Assembly (NCBI GenBank): GCA_900544375.1
Contig: UQUZ01000040.1
Location: 1-23,750 of the forward strand
Direction of reading: 5' to 3'
Length of the DNA: 23,750 nt
Source of the DNA: an uncultured Oscillospiraceae bacterium
GTDB taxonomy: Bacteria; Bacillota; Clostridia; Oscillospirales; Acutalibacteraceae
Shown: positions 21,253 to 23,750 of the stretch, one piece after another
Numbering within the stretch: position 1 is the stretch's first letter
How the letters are laid out: each line of letters begins with the position of its first letter
Notes under the pieces: generated by a model
The model's input: the letters and a program-made list of their open reading frames with translations, nothing else
The model's database searches: none
Told to the model about the DNA's origin: nothing
Translations under genes and position numbers: made by a program

Positions 21253-22854
21253 TCAGCCTTCAAACTCCACGCCTTCCAACGCTTCAGCAGCTTCAATCTC
21301 CGCTTGAAGCTTCTTTTCCTTCTCCTCGCGGAAGGAGGCTATTTCCTTTTCAAATTTTTTCTCATCAAACTTGTAGAAGAACATCGGCAACGCCTGCAAA
21401 ATCAGGCCGATTGCCCCAAGGCCCGTGAGCATAAAGAAGATTGCTGTAAGCACCGTCTCATAATGCGTACCGGTCAGCGGCACAGTGTAGTTTTGGCTCA
21501 TGGAGGTCATGCCGAGCATCAGCCCACCGCCGGAGGTAATCTTATCGCCTACCATATAGCCAAAGCCGTTGACGATCGCCAGCACGATCACATTAAACAA
21601 CGCGATGGAAATCTTGTTGATCAGGCTGCGGAAGGAGAAAACCGTGCCCTCCAGCCGCTCGCCGCTCTTCATCTCCAGGTTGTCGATCAGATCGGAGAAC
21701 ATGGCGATCAAAAGCACCAGGCTCATGCCAACCGGGAAATTGGTGAAGAAGCGCAGCACAATATAGGTGACGAGTCCCGCAGGCGTATTATACGGGATGA
21801 CATACATGCCGATGATAAAGGTCAGGATATCGGCCACCGCGCCGAGCAGAGACATCCAGATCCACAGTGTTTTTTTGCTCATCTTCTTGAGCAGCGGCGG
21901 AATGATCGCCATCGACAGCATGTAGGAAATGCCGCTGCCGATCTGAAGCAGCGGAGTAAGCAACCCTTCGTTTGTAAGGTTGATGTTCACCTCCACATGG
22001 ATCAGCTTGTAGATCAAGTTGTTTAAAAAGCCGGTGATTTGATCCATCGGCAACACGCCGATGCAGTTCCATTTTGCAAAGTAGGGCAGAAAAATTGCAC
22101 CGAGGTTTGTAATGGCTGTAAAGAAGGCCACAACAACAAGGATCACCATTTTCTTATCGCTGAAAACAATCTTTAGGCCCCTGATATAATTTGCTTTTTC
22201 CGGCTTGATATAGACCTTTTCCTTAATGCCAAAATAGGAGGAGGCAATAAAAATCCCCGCCATTACGGAGAAGATCAGCGCCGCCATAAAATAGCCTGTT
22301 TTTTCCTGCTCAACGGTTTGGTTGCCCCACAGGCCCGCGATGGTAAAGAAGAGAACGGACGGCAAGATCGTGCCGATCGAGCCGACGATATTGCTCACGG
22401 AGATCGCCTTAACACGCTTTTTGCTCTCCGGGAACACCAGCGGCGTCAGGCCCTGGTAGGGGATATCCAAAGCCGTATAAGCCGTGTAATACAGCAGGTA
22501 GGCGATGATCGCATAGGCAAAATTGCCTTTTTGCCCAAAGTTTACAGGGAAGAACAGCATTGAGGTCGTCAGCACGACCGGGATCACTGTCCAGAGAATA
22601 TAGGGGCGGCATTTGCCGCGCTTGGTACGAGTCCGATCGACAATCAGGCCCATCATTGGATCGTTGACCGCATCCCATACCTTTGTGGCGGAAAGCACCA
22701 CGCCGGTCATGGCGAGCGTTAAGCCAAGCACGTCGGTCAGGTACATATTCAGCGCCGTGTTAATCAGCGTCTGGATTGTCAATAGGCCAAACGGCAGCAG
22801 AGAAAATGCGATGATTTCCCGGGTAGTATGGTCCCGGAGATTTTTCTTCGGCAT
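21253..22854 (-). CDS. GPH-family sugar:cation symporter (second)
   Basis: The start at 22854 is the first ATG and has AAAGGA about 11 bases upstream; a GTG at 22878 has no ribosome site. The 533-residue protein has the same family marks as its convergent neighbour but is clearly a different sequence. WDAVNDPMMG is at 60-69, with Asp61 and Asp65 as likely cation ligands, then IVDRTRTKRGKCRPYILW, and late in the protein KSGERLEGTVFSFRSL. A long loop near 270-300 and a charged C-terminal helix (about 500-533, rich in Glu and Lys) are extra. It probably imports a sugar or glycoside. It follows the lipoprotein gene by 46 bases and is probably co-transcribed. Confidence 0.92.
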   Translation of the reverse strand: MPKKNLRDHTTREIIAFSLLPFGLLTIQTLINTALNMYLTDVLGLTLAMTGVVLSATKVWDAVNDPMMGLIVDRTRTKRGKCRPYILWTVIPVVLTTSMLFFPVNFGQKGNFAYAIIAYLLYYTAYTALDIPYQGLTPLVFPESKKRVKAISVSNIVGSIGTILPSVLFFTIAGLWGNQTVEQEKTGYFMAALIFSVMAGIFIASSYFGIKEKVYIKPEKANYIRGLKIVFSDKKMVILVVVAFFTAITNLGAIFLPYFAKWNCIGVLPMDQITGFLNNLIYKLIHVEVNINLTNEGLLTPLLQIGSGISYMLSMAIIPPLLKKMSKKTLWIWMSLLGAVADILTFIIGMYVIPYNTPAGLVTYIVLRFFTNFPVGMSLVLLIAMFSDLIDNLEMKSGERLEGTVFSFRSLINKISIALFNVIVLAIVNGFGYMVGDKITSGGGLMLGMTSMSQNYTVPLTGTHYETVLTAIFFMLTGLGAIGLILQALPMFFYKFDEKKFEKEIASFREEKEKKLQAEIEAAEALEGVEFEG

Positions 22855-22900
22855 ATTTTCAAAAATCCTTTCTTTCACTATATGATAAACTACACCGCGC

Positions 22901-23425
22901 TCAATTTATTTCCTGACTCAGCCCGATTCTTACACTGCTGACCTTGGAAAGGTCAAGATTTTTGACCAGCTGGCTATCCGGCGTAAAGGTGAACGTTTGC
23001 CGGACAGAGGAATTCTTCTTGAGGATAAATGGGTTCTCCGAGAAGGTAGCAGATGCCACTTTCATCTCCTCACCCTTTTCCTCTTCATCCGTCACATCCT
23101 TCTTCATGGTGACGTACACGTCAAAACGGATATTCTCAAAATACTTGACGCCATCGTTTGGGTTGCCGTCTTCATCGACGGTATCAATTCCACTCGCCAC
23201 GGTTGCATCTACAAGGAGATTGCCGTTTTCATAGCGCAGATCCTTCGGCTGAGCAGCGACCGTAAAGCGATCCCGTGTCCATACCTGCGAGGTAGGCGGA
23301 GCGGTTTCTCCCGTATTGCTCTCCTGCTCTGCGCTGTCTCCCCCGGAACAACCGGCAAACACAGCAAGCATGAGAACGAACACGAGCATTAGGCAAACGA
23401 GCTTCCAGCTTTTCATTCGTTTCAT
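22901..23425 (-). CDS. Small lipoprotein, possibly SLAP-like
   Basis: The 174-residue product has a lipoprotein signal peptide ending in VFAGC, so Cys26 should be lipidated. A Ser/Glu/Thr-rich linker follows, then a beta-rich domain (about 50-174). Segments such as FENIRFDVYV, KVASATFSENPF and RQTFTFTPDSQLVKNLDLS recall the order of strands in the SLAP domain of Firmicutes surface proteins, but this is only a resemblance. The start is uncertain: GAAGGA lies very close to the ATG at 23425 and about 11 bases from an ATG at 23416. It is the first gene of a likely pair with a GPH sugar transporter. That pairing is unusual, since these symporters need no binding protein. Function unknown. Confidence 0.85.
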   Translation of the reverse strand: MKRMKSWKLVCLMLVFVLMLAVFAGCSGGDSAEQESNTGETAPPTSQVWTRDRFTVAAQPKDLRYENGNLLVDATVASGIDTVDEDGNPNDGVKYFENIRFDVYVTMKKDVTDEEEKGEEMKVASATFSENPFILKKNSSVRQTFTFTPDSQLVKNLDLSKVSSVRIGLSQEIN

Positions 23426-23697
23426 CTTCCTTCTCTAAAAATAAATTGGCAGGAGAATGGTGAGCAGCCGCTCTCCCACTTCACACACAATAGTTTTTAT
23501 TTTATCATAAAAATTGACTAAAATCTGCCACAAATCGAAAGCATCTTAAAAATTCCACACTTAATACAAATCATCATCAAATTATTGGCTAATTCGACCA
23601 AAAATAACATCTAAATAAGAAAATTATACTTTTTTGATGAAAGCACGCTTAAATGGCTATACTTCTTCCCCTTTTTAGCTCGCGTTCTGCAAAACTA
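23426..23697. other. AT-rich intergenic region
   Basis: No gene is visible in these bases. The AT-rich stretch should hold the promoter of the minus-strand lipoprotein-transporter pair. The best -10 candidates are TATGAT and TAAAAT near 23500-23510, but no good -35 matches them. Confidence 0.4.
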
Positions 23698-23728
23698 TGG
23701 TATAATAGCTTCAAACAGAGTTTGAAGC
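23698..23728 (+). promoter_or_regulatory. Promoter and palindrome for a gene beyond the right edge
   Basis: TGGTATAAT gives a perfect extended -10 (TATAAT at 23701-23706) without a good -35. Two bases later GCTTCAAA (23708-23715) and TTTGAAGC (23721-23728) form a perfect 8-base inverted repeat around CAGAG, covering the predicted transcription start. It could be an operator or a 5' hairpin. No start codon with a ribosome site follows inside the window. Confidence 0.6.
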
Positions 23729-23750
23729 ATTGGAAAAATGCCTGTCGGCG

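Noticed and set aside
21304..22026. 240-codon plus-strand frame rich in His and Gln
   Set aside because: Antisense to the second GPH transporter; its composition is that expected of a complement of hydrophobic codons.
1..23750. CRISPR array or toxin-antitoxin pair
   Set aside because: No regularly spaced direct repeats of CRISPR length apart from the coding PT repeat, and no small overlapping gene pair with toxin or antitoxin motifs.

Overview
This 23.75 kb window looks like a chromosomal segment of a low- to mid-GC Gram-positive anaerobe of the class Clostridia, by eye about half G+C. The signs are purine-rich AGGAGG-type ribosome binding sites, sigma-A promoters with 16-17 base spacers, several TTG and GTG starts, lipoproteins with classic lipoboxes, a tRNA gene with encoded CCA, two GPH-family sugar transporters, and a decayed piece of a clostridial conjugative element (DnaC-like protein plus TnpW). 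The genus cannot be fixed from the sequence alone.

Left part (1-5.5 kb). A secreted protein with a Pro-Thr repeat tail runs off the left edge, next to a leucine-rich-repeat lipoprotein. Then come a tyrosine phosphatase, a tRNA-Thr(CGU) gene, an AT-rich accessory gene resembling DUF4760 directly behind the tRNA, an RsmC/YbxB-like methyltransferase and an orphan rhamnulose-1-phosphate aldolase.

Middle part (5.5-11.6 kb). A membrane-anchored M28 peptidase is followed by an AEC transporter and Dabb-protein pair. Between the AEC gene and the divergent panE lies a 256-base element with imperfect 21-base terminal inverted repeats, which I read as a MITE. After panE come remnants of an integrative conjugative element, an AraC-type regulator with a GyrI-like domain, and a gene-poor stretch holding a 60-base palindromic element.

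Right part (11.6-23.75 kb) is mainly carbon metabolism. One minus-strand cluster encodes glycerol kinase, an Ldh2-type malate/lactate dehydrogenase and malic enzyme, read from a strong promoter with an overlapping palindrome. Next are a GH123/DUF4091-type glycoside hydrolase and a divergent secreted calcineurin-like phosphoesterase. Two GPH sugar:cation symporters then converge on a shared hairpin terminator, the second following a small lipoprotein gene. The right edge carries a promoter and palindrome for a gene beyond the window.

I found no CRISPR array, no rRNA and no intact transposase. No complete new system is evident. The best candidates for something new are the MITE, the membrane-split M28 peptidase, the tRNA-linked DUF4760-like islet, and the glpK-ldh2-malic enzyme cluster with its operator-like palindrome.
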